Origin: Algoriphagus sp.
GTDB taxonomy: Bacteria > Bacteroidota > Bacteroidia > Cytophagales > Cyclobacteriaceae
Assembly (NCBI GenBank): GCA_029945945.1
Contig: JAQSDM010000005.1
Location: 829,343-893,342 of the forward strand
Length of the DNA stretch: 64,000 nucleotides
Reading direction: 5' to 3'
The notes below the pieces were generated by a model, which was not told where the DNA came from, ran no database searches, and worked only from the letters and a program-made list of their open reading frames with translations. Made by a program: the position numbers and the translations under genes. This document shows, piece by piece, positions 55,489-63,682 of this stretch (positions within the stretch are counted from its first letter, which is position 1; each line of letters opens with the position of its first letter).

Positions 55489-57906
55489 ATGCTTAAGAAT
55501 TATTTCAAAATCGCCTGGAGAGGACTTGCCCGAAGCAAATGGGTCGGTGCTATCAATATCCTTGGATTGACTATCGGGATTACTGCTTCCTTGCTGCTTT
55601 TTGTAGTGGTAGAGTATGAACTGAGTTACGATAAGTTTCAGTCGAATTACGAACAGGTTTATCGGATTTATACCCAAGACAAAATCGAAGATGGAATGGA
55701 ATACACTCCCGGTGTTGCCAATCCTTTTCCTGATGCTCTTATGAGCGAGAAGCTCGGTTTTGAAAAGGTGGTGCCTGTGATCGTTCACGGTGAGGTTCAG
55801 GTAAATATCCGGAAGGATGAAGCTTCAGAATCTCCCGACAAGCACAAAGCAGAGACGATGTTTTTTTCAACTTCTCAATACAAAGACCTTTTTGAACTTA
55901 AGTTTCTATCAGGAAGTGAAAAGGTTTTAGACCAGCCCGATCAGGTTGTTTTGACACAGACCGAAGGTGAAAAATATTTTGGCAAGTGGGAAAATGCCCT
56001 TGGGAAAACCATCGAATTGACCAACGGGGTTTCGCTTGAAGTTGGGGCTGTGGTTGCTGATTTGCCAGACAACAGCAATTTTGATTTTGACCTGATGGCG
56101 TCGTATGAGACGATCCGGTCCCATCCAGATGAATTTGGATACGATTTGACCGAGTGGGGAAGTACCGGAAGCAATTTCCAAGTCTATGTGCAGACCAATC
56201 CGGAGACAGACATGGTATCAGCCCAAAGCCAGTTGGATGGTTTCACCAAAAAGCATTTTGAAGAAAGAGGAAATTCTATCAAATCCCATTTGATGCAGCC
56301 TCTTGGCGACATCCACTTTAATCCTGATTTGGAACCGCTGAGCGGACGATTGGTGCGCAAATCAACGATTCAAACCTTGATAATTGTTGGTGTTTTCATC
56401 CTGATCATGGCCTCCATCAACTTTGTGAATCTGACTACTTCCCTTGCAATAGGAAAAAGCAAAGAAATCGGTGTCCGAAAAGTAATGGGCAGTACCAGGT
56501 CTCAGATTGTCTTTCAATCCTTGGGAGAGACTTTTTTGTCTGTAATGATTTCGACAGGTTTGGCCTTGGTATTTGCCAATCTTCTATTGCCATTTTTGGA
56601 TAAAATAGCAGATGTCCCGGCTTCAATCAGTTTCTTTCAACCGGTGATAATAGGCTTCATGGGGCTTCTGATTTTGGTTCTCACGCTGCTTTCAGGGTTT
56701 TATCCGGCTTTGATCATTTCCGGATTCAAACCCATCCAGGCATTGAAAAATAAGTTTCAGGGAGCGGAAATCGGAGGAGTTTCCATCCGTAGAGGCTTGG
56801 TCGTCCTTCAGTTTGCAATTGCACAAATCTTGATGATCGGTACGTTGATCGCAGTAAGACAGATGAATTTGGTGCAGGATACTGACTTGGGATTCAATAA
56901 GGAAGCAGTCTATTTCATGGAAGTGCCTTCTGATTCAAAGGAAAGCAACCGAATCGAATCTTTCAAACAGGAATTGCTGCGAATACCCGGAGTGATGGCA
57001 GCGAGCATGGGCTCGGATGTGCCTTCCTCTGACAACAACTCCGCGTCGAACTTTTATTTTGACCAGAAGAATGAAGATGTTCCTTTTCCAGCTTACCTGA
57101 AATTTGCCGATGAGGATTATTTTGAACTTTATGAAATGGAGTTTGCAGCTGGAACTGGCTATCCGGCAAGTGATACGATGCGAAATGTGGTGATCAACGA
57201 GACAATGGCCAAGAAACTTATGATCGCAACGCCTGAGGAAGCAATCGGAAGATTGATCAAGTTGGGAAGTGGAGAATGGGTTCCAATCACAGGAGTGGTC
57301 AAGGACTTTACAGTGAATTCGCTCCGGGAAGAAATGAAGCAATTGCTCATTTCAAGTATGAAAACTCAATATAATCAAGTGGCTGTCCGACTGGACAAAA
57401 CCGCAGATAAGGCTACACTTGCAGCGATTCAAGAGAAATTCGGGCAGCTATATCCGGAGCAGATTTATACAGCAAGTTTTCTGGATGAATCGATTGCGGC
57501 TTTTTATGAGTCCGAGCAAAAGCTTGCGCTGGTTTACAAGATTTTTGCAGGTTTGGCCATTTTGATTTCCTGCATCGGATTGTATGGATTGGTCTCCTTT
57601 ATGATCGGTCAGAAAGTGAAAGAAATCGGGATCAGGAAAGTCCTTGGAGCATCAGTAGGGCAAATCACATTTATGCTTTCTAAGGAATTTTTGATCATGG
57701 TGTTGATTGCATTTGGGATTGCGATTCCTTTGGCGTATTTCATGATGAAAGAATGGCTGGATACTTTTGCCTACAAAACCCAAATATCAGTTGGCTTATT
57801 TGCTCTAGTGATGACTGCTTCGCTTGTATTGACGATTTTGACTGTGGGTTCCAAAGCTGTGAGAGCTGCGATAGCCAATCCGGTGGATAGTTTGAAAGAT
57901 GAGTGA
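55489..57906 (+). CDS. FtsX/MacB-type ABC permease 9
   Basis: 805 residues from ATG 55489 (MLKNYFKIAWRGLARSK). First core MASINFVNLTTSLAIGKSKEIGVRKVMGST; second core VKEIGIRKVLGAS; ends ANPVDSLKDE. Periplasmic segment GVVKDFTVNSLREEMKQ. It follows permease 8 by 130 bp and precedes permease 10 by 197 bp of word repeats, with no promoter module in between. Confidence 0.9.
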   Translation: MLKNYFKIAWRGLARSKWVGAINILGLTIGITASLLLFVVVEYELSYDKFQSNYEQVYRIYTQDKIEDGMEYTPGVANPFPDALMSEKLGFEKVVPVIVHGEVQVNIRKDEASESPDKHKAETMFFSTSQYKDLFELKFLSGSEKVLDQPDQVVLTQTEGEKYFGKWENALGKTIELTNGVSLEVGAVVADLPDNSNFDFDLMASYETIRSHPDEFGYDLTEWGSTGSNFQVYVQTNPETDMVSAQSQLDGFTKKHFEERGNSIKSHLMQPLGDIHFNPDLEPLSGRLVRKSTIQTLIIVGVFILIMASINFVNLTTSLAIGKSKEIGVRKVMGSTRSQIVFQSLGETFLSVMISTGLALVFANLLLPFLDKIADVPASISFFQPVIIGFMGLLILVLTLLSGFYPALIISGFKPIQALKNKFQGAEIGGVSIRRGLVVLQFAIAQILMIGTLIAVRQMNLVQDTDLGFNKEAVYFMEVPSDSKESNRIESFKQELLRIPGVMAASMGSDVPSSDNNSASNFYFDQKNEDVPFPAYLKFADEDYFELYEMEFAAGTGYPASDTMRNVVINETMAKKLMIATPEEAIGRLIKLGSGEWVPITGVVKDFTVNSLREEMKQLLISSMKTQYNQVAVRLDKTADKATLAAIQEKFGQLYPEQIYTASFLDESIAAFYESEQKLALVYKIFAGLAILISCIGLYGLVSFMIGQKVKEIGIRKVLGASVGQITFMLSKEFLIMVLIAFGIAIPLAYFMMKEWLDTFAYKTQISVGLFALVMTASLVLTILTVGSKAVRAAIANPVDSLKDE

Positions 57907-58045
57907 GGACTTTAGAACCAAGAGACAAGAGCCGAGAATCAAGATTTTAGAAACAAGAGACTGGAGATAAGAGAAAAGAGAAAGGGAACAAGTGATAAGA
58001 GACAAGTGATAAGAGACAAAAGCCAAGAAGCAAGATCCAAAAATC
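57907..58045 (+). repeat. AAGAGACAAGAG word repeat
   Basis: About 140 bp of GAGACAAGAG, GATAAGAGACAAG and AATCAAG words between permeases 9 and 10, followed by TTTCCAATTTTCC words to 58095. Confidence 0.65.
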
Positions 58046-58103
58046 AAGAGTGAACTTTCCAACTTTTAATTTTCCAATTTTCCAATATTTCAATTTAGAA
58101 ATC

Positions 58104-60515
58104 ATGCTCAAAAACTACTTCAAAATCGCCTGGAGAAACCTGACCAGAAATAAGCTGAGAGCAGGAATTCATATTTTAGGTTTGTCGATCGGGATTTCTA
58201 TCTGTTTCCTGATTTTCAACATCGTTTGGTATTCTCACAGTTTTGATACGTTTCATCCGGACATTGAACAGATTTTCAGAATCAATTCACTCACCGACTA
58301 TGGACCTGATGGTTCTTATCCAAATTCGGGCACCCCGGGACCTTTGGGAGAAGTGATTCAGGATGAGATGGCCGGAGTGGAGCAAAAAGGCAGGTTAAAT
58401 ACTTTATATCAAGTTTTGGTTGCTGTGCCGGACCAAAACAGAGTGATTGGAAGAACTACTTCTGCAACTTTTGCTGATCGTGGTTTTTTCAAAATATTTC
58501 CCCGAACCTGGCTTGCCGGAAATCCGGAAACAGCCCTCGAAAAACCGGAGTCTGTGGTGATTTCCAGAAAGAGTTTGGAGAAATATTTCCCCGGAACTGA
58601 TCCCGCCAATGCGCTCGGGTTGGAATTGGTCTGGGTGGATGCAGACACGATTCGGGCACAGGTGACGGGCATTGTGGAAGATTATACAGAAAACTCAGAT
58701 TTCATTTTTACCGATTTCATTTCATATAGTTCGATCCAAACCCAGGAGCAAAAGGAATGGTACGGTTTGCATAGTTGGGGAAATATCAATTCCAGTTCGC
58801 AGCTTTTTGTCAAAACAGTCCCAGGGATGACCGTGGAAGAAATGAATAAATCGTTTGAGAAAATTGTAGCCAAAAACTATAAATCAGATGAGGATGGCAA
58901 GACGAGTTTCTTTGCCGAACCTATTTCTGAAATGCACTTTGGACAGAACTACGATGACACGACCGTTTCAAAAGTCTTTTTGGACGGCCTGACTTATGTT
59001 GGTCTGATCATTTTGATTTTGGCCACTTTGAATTTTATCAACCTGGAAACTGCCCAGGCAATCGGCCGGGCAAAAGAGGTCGGAATACGCAAGACCCTCG
59101 GCGGAAGGAGGCTCCAACTGATTTTCCAATTCTTGACAGAAACGTATTTGCTCGTCATTATATCCACTGCATTGTCCTTAGGATTGGTTGAAATCCTCAG
59201 AGCACTATTCTCAGATTATTTGCCAAATGACTTCAGATTAGAATATCTCACAGGAGTAAATCTGGGTTTCTACTTTCTGTTTCCTTTAGTGCTCGCACTG
59301 ATTTCGGGAATATATCCGGCGATGATCTTGTCAGGATATCAGCCTCAGCGAGCGTTGAAAGGAGAAGGAGCAGTGCACAGAGGATTTTCGATTGGTGTTT
59401 TTCTTAGAAAAAACCTGACAGTGATTCAGTTTTCCTCTTCAATAGGTTTTATCATTCTGGTTTTGGTTTTGAATTATCAGATTCGATATGTTTCAAGTCA
59501 GCCTTTGGGATTTGACAAAGACGCTGTCATGTATTCAAGTTTACCTTTTATGTCGGATCCTGCGAAGATGGTGCAACTGCAGGAAAGACTCATTCAGGAT
59601 GGCCGGATTCAGGGCGCAAGTTTGAGTGGAAGTCTGGCTTCTTCCACCAGTTTATGGACTTCAGACGCCTACATCCCGGTTGATACCACAGAAAAGCAGA
59701 TTTATATCCAGGTGATGAATGTGGATTCTGCCTTTCTATTTGTGAATGGCATTCCGCTTATCACAGGAAATGGATCTTCAAACAAAGAAGACGAAATCCT
59801 GGTCAATGAGAATTTTCTGAAAGAAGCCGGAATTGAAGATCCTCAGGAAGCCATTAATCTTGGGATTAAATTTAACGGTGATGAGAAAAAAATTGTCGGA
59901 GTCATAGGCAACTTTCATTCGAGAACGCTCCGGGAAGAAATCCGGCCTTTGGTCATGACTATCAATCCGGGTTATTTCCAAACGATCTCTGTCAAACTGG
60001 AACCCGGCCAAAATCTGTCTTTAGTCAAAACTGATCTGGAGAAATTATACAAGGATATTTATCCGTATGAAGAAGCAGAGTTCAAGTTTTTGGATGAGGA
60101 AACAGACCGATTCTATGCCGAAGACGTCAAAATTCGAAACGTGCTTGGTGCCGCCTGTATTTTGGCGATTTTGATTTCAGCCATGGGATTGTTTGGGCTT
60201 TCATCTTTTACGATTGCCCAGCGGACGAAAGAAATCAGCATTCGAAAAGTATTGGGAGCATCCATTCTTCAGATTCTTGGATTGATTTCCAAAGAGTACG
60301 TGATTTTGGTTTTGGTTTCGTTTGGATTGGCTGTTTATCCGGCGTATTATTTCCTGAATGATTGGCTCAATTCCTTCACGTACAAAATAGAGATGCCTTA
60401 TTTTCTCTTTGTGCTATCGGGAATCGGAGTCATGGGAATTTGTTTGATTATTGTAGGGCTTCATTCTTATGCTGCTGCCCGTACGAATCCTGCCAAAGTG
60501 CTGAAGAGTGAATAA
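58104..60515 (+). CDS. FtsX/MacB-type ABC permease 10
   Basis: 803 residues from the ATG at 58104 (MLKNYFKIAWRNLTRNK); the frame to 58050 lies in repeat words. First core ATLNFINLETAQAIGRAKEVGIRKTLGGR; second core TKEISIRKVLGAS; ends TNPAKVLKSE, with NPA for NPV. Periplasmic segment GVIGNFHSRTLREEIRP. It is the last permease in view and ends before a hairpin terminator. Confidence 0.9.
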   Translation: MLKNYFKIAWRNLTRNKLRAGIHILGLSIGISICFLIFNIVWYSHSFDTFHPDIEQIFRINSLTDYGPDGSYPNSGTPGPLGEVIQDEMAGVEQKGRLNTLYQVLVAVPDQNRVIGRTTSATFADRGFFKIFPRTWLAGNPETALEKPESVVISRKSLEKYFPGTDPANALGLELVWVDADTIRAQVTGIVEDYTENSDFIFTDFISYSSIQTQEQKEWYGLHSWGNINSSSQLFVKTVPGMTVEEMNKSFEKIVAKNYKSDEDGKTSFFAEPISEMHFGQNYDDTTVSKVFLDGLTYVGLIILILATLNFINLETAQAIGRAKEVGIRKTLGGRRLQLIFQFLTETYLLVIISTALSLGLVEILRALFSDYLPNDFRLEYLTGVNLGFYFLFPLVLALISGIYPAMILSGYQPQRALKGEGAVHRGFSIGVFLRKNLTVIQFSSSIGFIILVLVLNYQIRYVSSQPLGFDKDAVMYSSLPFMSDPAKMVQLQERLIQDGRIQGASLSGSLASSTSLWTSDAYIPVDTTEKQIYIQVMNVDSAFLFVNGIPLITGNGSSNKEDEILVNENFLKEAGIEDPQEAINLGIKFNGDEKKIVGVIGNFHSRTLREEIRPLVMTINPGYFQTISVKLEPGQNLSLVKTDLEKLYKDIYPYEEAEFKFLDEETDRFYAEDVKIRNVLGAACILAILISAMGLFGLSSFTIAQRTKEISIRKVLGASILQILGLISKEYVILVLVSFGLAVYPAYYFLNDWLNSFTYKIEMPYFLFVLSGIGVMGICLIIVGLHSYAAARTNPAKVLKSE

Positions 60516-60553
60516 GGATTGTTGATGGGAAGGAAAAAGTATTATGGATTTAC

Positions 60554-60598
60554 CAAAATACCGGAAACATGATAACCGTTCATGAATCCGGTATTTTG
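60554..60598 (+). terminator. Intrinsic terminator after permease 10
   Basis: CAAAATACCGGA pairs with TCCGGTATTTTG around a 21-nt loop; T-rich on the descending arm. Confidence 0.75.
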
Positions 60599-60716
60599 TG
60601 CTAAATAGGAATTGGTTTTTACACTACTGGCTACCTTGCGGATAATCATTTTATTAATTTGTCCAATAGTTTTACTATCAACCGAATCAATCCACTTTAA
60701 CCCTAATACCCAATTC

Positions 60717-61397
60717 ATGCGGAAACTTCATCTCTTGACTAAGCCACTGGCTTTTGCTCTTTTCAGCCTGCTTTTCATTTCCTGTTTCACTCAGAAAAAA
60801 GCGGGGGATTCAGATTTTACGGACCTTTTCAACGGAAAAAACCTGGATGGCTGGGTAGGCAATAAAACCTCCTACAAAGCAGAAGATGGCATGATCGTGA
60901 TTGATCCCGACGATGCAGGTGGAGGAAATCTGTTTACAGAAAAAGAGTACGGCGATTTTATCCTGCGTTTTGAATTTCAATTGACTCCCGGAGGAAATAA
61001 TGGGTTGGGAATTCATGCCCCGCTTACCGGAGATGCAGCTTATGTAGGCAAAGAAATTCAGATCCTGGATAATACTGCCGAAAAATATGCAGGGCTTCAG
61101 GAATACCAATTCCATGGATCTGTCTATGGTGTCATTGCGGCAAAGAAAGGATTTTTGAAACCGGTGGGAGAGTGGAATCAGGAAGAAGTAATTGTGCAGC
61201 ACCCAAAAATCAAGGTAATTCTAAACGGGACCACCATTCTGGAGGGAGATTATCTGGAAGCCAGCAAAAACGGAACGCTTGACGGAAAAGAGCATCCGGG
61301 ATTGCAGAGAAGCAGCGGCCATATTGGCTTTCTTGGACATGGTGATGTAGTCCGTTTTAAAAATATTAAAATCAAAGAATTAACCCCAACCAAATAA
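60717..61397 (+). CDS. DUF1080 lipoprotein (3-keto-disaccharide hydrolase family)
   Basis: 226 residues from the ATG at 60717 (an upstream in-frame start at 60612 would place a long hydrophobic lead before the real signal peptide). Lipobox Cys in LLFISCFTQ. The DUF1080 jelly-roll starts at FTDLFNGKNLDGW and contains GGNNGLGIHAP, EIQILDN, YQFHGSVYG and the closing HIGFLGHGDVVRFKNIKIKEL. Members hydrolyse 3-keto-glycosides or bind sugars. The Gfo/Idh/MocA-type gene follows after 16 bp, a pairing that is common in Bacteroidota and suggests a joint role in sugar oxidation and cleavage. Confidence 0.85.
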   Translation: MRKLHLLTKPLAFALFSLLFISCFTQKKAGDSDFTDLFNGKNLDGWVGNKTSYKAEDGMIVIDPDDAGGGNLFTEKEYGDFILRFEFQLTPGGNNGLGIHAPLTGDAAYVGKEIQILDNTAEKYAGLQEYQFHGSVYGVIAAKKGFLKPVGEWNQEEVIVQHPKIKVILNGTTILEGDYLEASKNGTLDGKEHPGLQRSSGHIGFLGHGDVVRFKNIKIKELTPTK

Positions 61398-61413
61398 TAA
61401 CCTGACTGACAAA

Positions 61414-62763
61414 ATGAGCAAAAGAATAGAAAATATCGAAAGGAGAGACTTTATCAAAAAAAGCGGATTTGGCTTTCTGGGCCTTGCTTTAGCACCTTCA
61501 GTTCTCGCCAAACTAAATGCCGACGGCCGCTTAAGAACGGCCCATATTGGCCTTGGAGGAATGGGAATGGCGGATTTGGATGCGATTTCTTCCCACGAAC
61601 TGGTGGATGTAGTGGCGCTTTGCGATGTGGACAGTACCGCTCTTGCTGGTGCCAAAGCCCTCCATCCCAACGCGAAAATCTATTCAGATTACAGGATTTT
61701 GTTGGAAGAAATGGGAGGTCAGATTGATGCAGTAATCGTCTCTACACCGGATCATACACATGCCCCGGCATCTATGATGGCGATGAATATGAATAAACCG
61801 GTTTACTGCCAAAAGCCGCTAACCCATCACGTGACTGAAGCAAGAGCCATGAAAAAATTGGCAGAGGAGAAGAATCTTGTCACCCAAATGGGGATTCAGG
61901 TTCACTCATTCTATGATTATAAATTGGCCACGCTTCTGATTCAATCCGGCATCATCGGAAAGGTGAATACCGTAAGAGCCTGGTCTCCAAAAAACTGGGG
62001 TTATAATGGACCCAAACCAAAAGGAAGTGATCCGGTGCCGGCAAATCTGGATTGGAACTTATGGCTGGGAACTGCTAAAAAGCGCAAATACAAAGATGGA
62101 GTTTATCATCCGGGTAATTGGAGAAAACTGGTGGATTATGGTTGCGGAACTTTAGGAGATATGGGTGTTCATATTTTTGATACCCCGTACAATGCGCTCG
62201 AATTGGACGTTCCACGCACGATAATCAATGAATGTACGCCACCAACTGGTTTTGGATTTCCTGAAAATAATACCGTAACCTATGAGTTTCCGGGCACAAA
62301 GCACACCGCCGAAACGCTGAAATGGGTTTGGTACGACGGACCGGGCGCTCCCGCAGATCATGAAGATTTGAAACTTCCGAATGGTGAAAAATTGCCTGAT
62401 CAGGGAGCGATGTTCATGGGAGAAAAGGGCAGGTTATTGCTTCCGCATTTCCAGCAACTTCCAAGACTGATTGTCGATGGGAAATACCAGGAAATGGACA
62501 TTGAATCATTCAAACTTGGTGCTCCGGTGAAAGATTATGATTCGGAAAGCAAGAAACACTACCATCAATTTGTGGATGCCTGTTTGGGCAAAGGCGAATG
62601 CAGTGCGCCATTCTCCTATTCTGCCAGGCTTACAGAAACCATTCTACTTGGTGTGATTGCAGGGAGATTTCCAAACGAAAAGCTTTACTGGGACAGTGAA
62701 AAGGCTCTATTCTCTAAGAAGAAAGCCAATAAATTGCTGGACGGAAAGTACCGGAAGTTTTAG
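61414..62763 (+). CDS. Tat-exported Gfo/Idh/MocA family oxidoreductase
   Basis: 449 residues. The N terminus has a twin-arginine signal (ERRDFIKKSGFGFLGLALAP, Arg10-Arg11), so the folded enzyme with its NAD(P) cofactor is exported. The Rossmann motif is HIGLGGMGMAD; the family catalytic EKP motif reads CQKPLTH here, as in many related exported members. GCGTLGDMGVHIFD carries the conserved substrate-side His. It probably oxidises or reduces a sugar or glycoside in the periplasm in concert with the DUF1080 protein. It ends before control module E, whose hairpin may be its terminator. Confidence 0.88.
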   Translation: MSKRIENIERRDFIKKSGFGFLGLALAPSVLAKLNADGRLRTAHIGLGGMGMADLDAISSHELVDVVALCDVDSTALAGAKALHPNAKIYSDYRILLEEMGGQIDAVIVSTPDHTHAPASMMAMNMNKPVYCQKPLTHHVTEARAMKKLAEEKNLVTQMGIQVHSFYDYKLATLLIQSGIIGKVNTVRAWSPKNWGYNGPKPKGSDPVPANLDWNLWLGTAKKRKYKDGVYHPGNWRKLVDYGCGTLGDMGVHIFDTPYNALELDVPRTIINECTPPTGFGFPENNTVTYEFPGTKHTAETLKWVWYDGPGAPADHEDLKLPNGEKLPDQGAMFMGEKGRLLLPHFQQLPRLIVDGKYQEMDIESFKLGAPVKDYDSESKKHYHQFVDACLGKGECSAPFSYSARLTETILLGVIAGRFPNEKLYWDSEKALFSKKKANKLLDGKYRKF

Positions 62764-62858
62764 GAAGGCTGGAAGTTGGAAGAAGGAAGAGTCAAGTCTC
62801 AATACACAAGACAATTTTCTTTTTAAGAAACTGATCACTGCCAACTGCTCACCGATTC

Positions 62859-62883
62859 GTCCGCTGGCGAACAAAAATGTTCG
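62859..62883 (+). promoter_or_regulatory. Module E: 25-bp triple half-site element before the second ATPase
   Basis: GTCCG-N4-CGAAC-N6-GTTCG; CGAACA-N4-TGTTCG is a perfect dyad. TGGCAT starts after 61 bp. Confidence 0.82.
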
Positions 62884-62913
62884 AGAAAACAATAGGGTCA
62901 AATCCTAAAAAAT

Positions 62914-62943
62914 GCCTCTGGATTGATTTCAGGGGCTTTTTTT
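62914..62943 (+). terminator. Intrinsic terminator inside module E
   Basis: GCCTCTG (62914-62920) pairs with CAGGGGC (62930-62936), one G-U, then T7. It ends 1 bp before the TGGCAT box and would stop transcripts of the Gfo/Idh/MocA gene. Confidence 0.75.
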
Positions 62944-62944
62944 A

Positions 62945-62960
62945 TGGCATAAAACTGGAA
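62945..62960 (+). promoter_or_regulatory. Candidate sigma-54 promoter E (second ATPase)
   Basis: TGGCAT-N5-TGGAA, 38 bp before the ATG. Confidence 0.65.
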
Positions 62961-62998
62961 TCTAAATTCATCAACTATTCTCGCGAAGAATTTCATTT

Positions 62999-63682
62999 AT
63001 GATCCAACTCAAAGACCTAGACAAATACATCGAATCCCGGTTTCAGCGGATTTTTATTCTCAAAGGGTTAAACCTCACCATCAACGAAGGGGAATTCATT
63101 ACTCTGATGGGACCTTCCGGTGCCGGAAAATCCTCCCTGCTCAACATCCTCGGTTTGCTGGATGAGGACTATGCCGGTGAATATTCTTTCGGTGGCAAAG
63201 ACATCAAATCGATGAAGGATAAGGAGCGTTCATCTTTGCATAAATCTGAGTTTGGCTACATTTTCCAGGCATATCATCTGATCGACGAATTGACGGTTTA
63301 TGAAAATATAGAAACGCCACTTCTCTACAGAAATGTGTCCTCAGCTGAGCGGAAGAGCATTATTGCCGATCTCTTGGACAGGTTTAACATGGTGGCCAAA
63401 AAGGATTTATTTCCGGCGCAGTTATCCGGCGGGCAGCAACAATTGGTAGGAGTGGCGAGGGCGATTGCAGGACGACCGAGGGTATTGCTGGCAGATGAAC
63501 CTACTGGAAATTTGCATTCCGGCCAAGCCAGGGAAATCATGGAAGTGTTTCAGGAATTACATAAAGAAGGGACTACAATCATACAGGCAACCCATGCCCG
63601 GGAAAATGCTGATTTCGGCACCCGATTGATCAATTTAATAGACGGAAGAATAGAAAAAGATGAAGTTATCATTCAAAAATAA
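62999..63682 (+). CDS. ABC transporter ATPase, MacB/LolD type (second)
   Basis: 227 residues. Walker A GPSGAGKSS (38-46), Q-loop in GYIFQAYHLIDELTV, signature LSGGQQQLVGVARAIAG (with LVG where RVA is usual), Walker [13 protein letters not shown] and switch His in IQATHARENAD. The third signature change and the H after GNL set it apart from the first ATPase, so it is not a recent duplicate. The next gene, a TolC-type protein, starts 23 bp inside it. It opens the fifth control unit. Confidence 0.92.
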   Translation: MIQLKDLDKYIESRFQRIFILKGLNLTINEGEFITLMGPSGAGKSSLLNILGLLDEDYAGEYSFGGKDIKSMKDKERSSLHKSEFGYIFQAYHLIDELTVYENIETPLLYRNVSSAERKSIIADLLDRFNMVAKKDLFPAQLSGGQQQLVGVARAIAGRPRVLLADEPTGNLHSGQAREIMEVFQELHKEGTTIIQATHARENADFGTRLINLIDGRIEKDEVIIQK

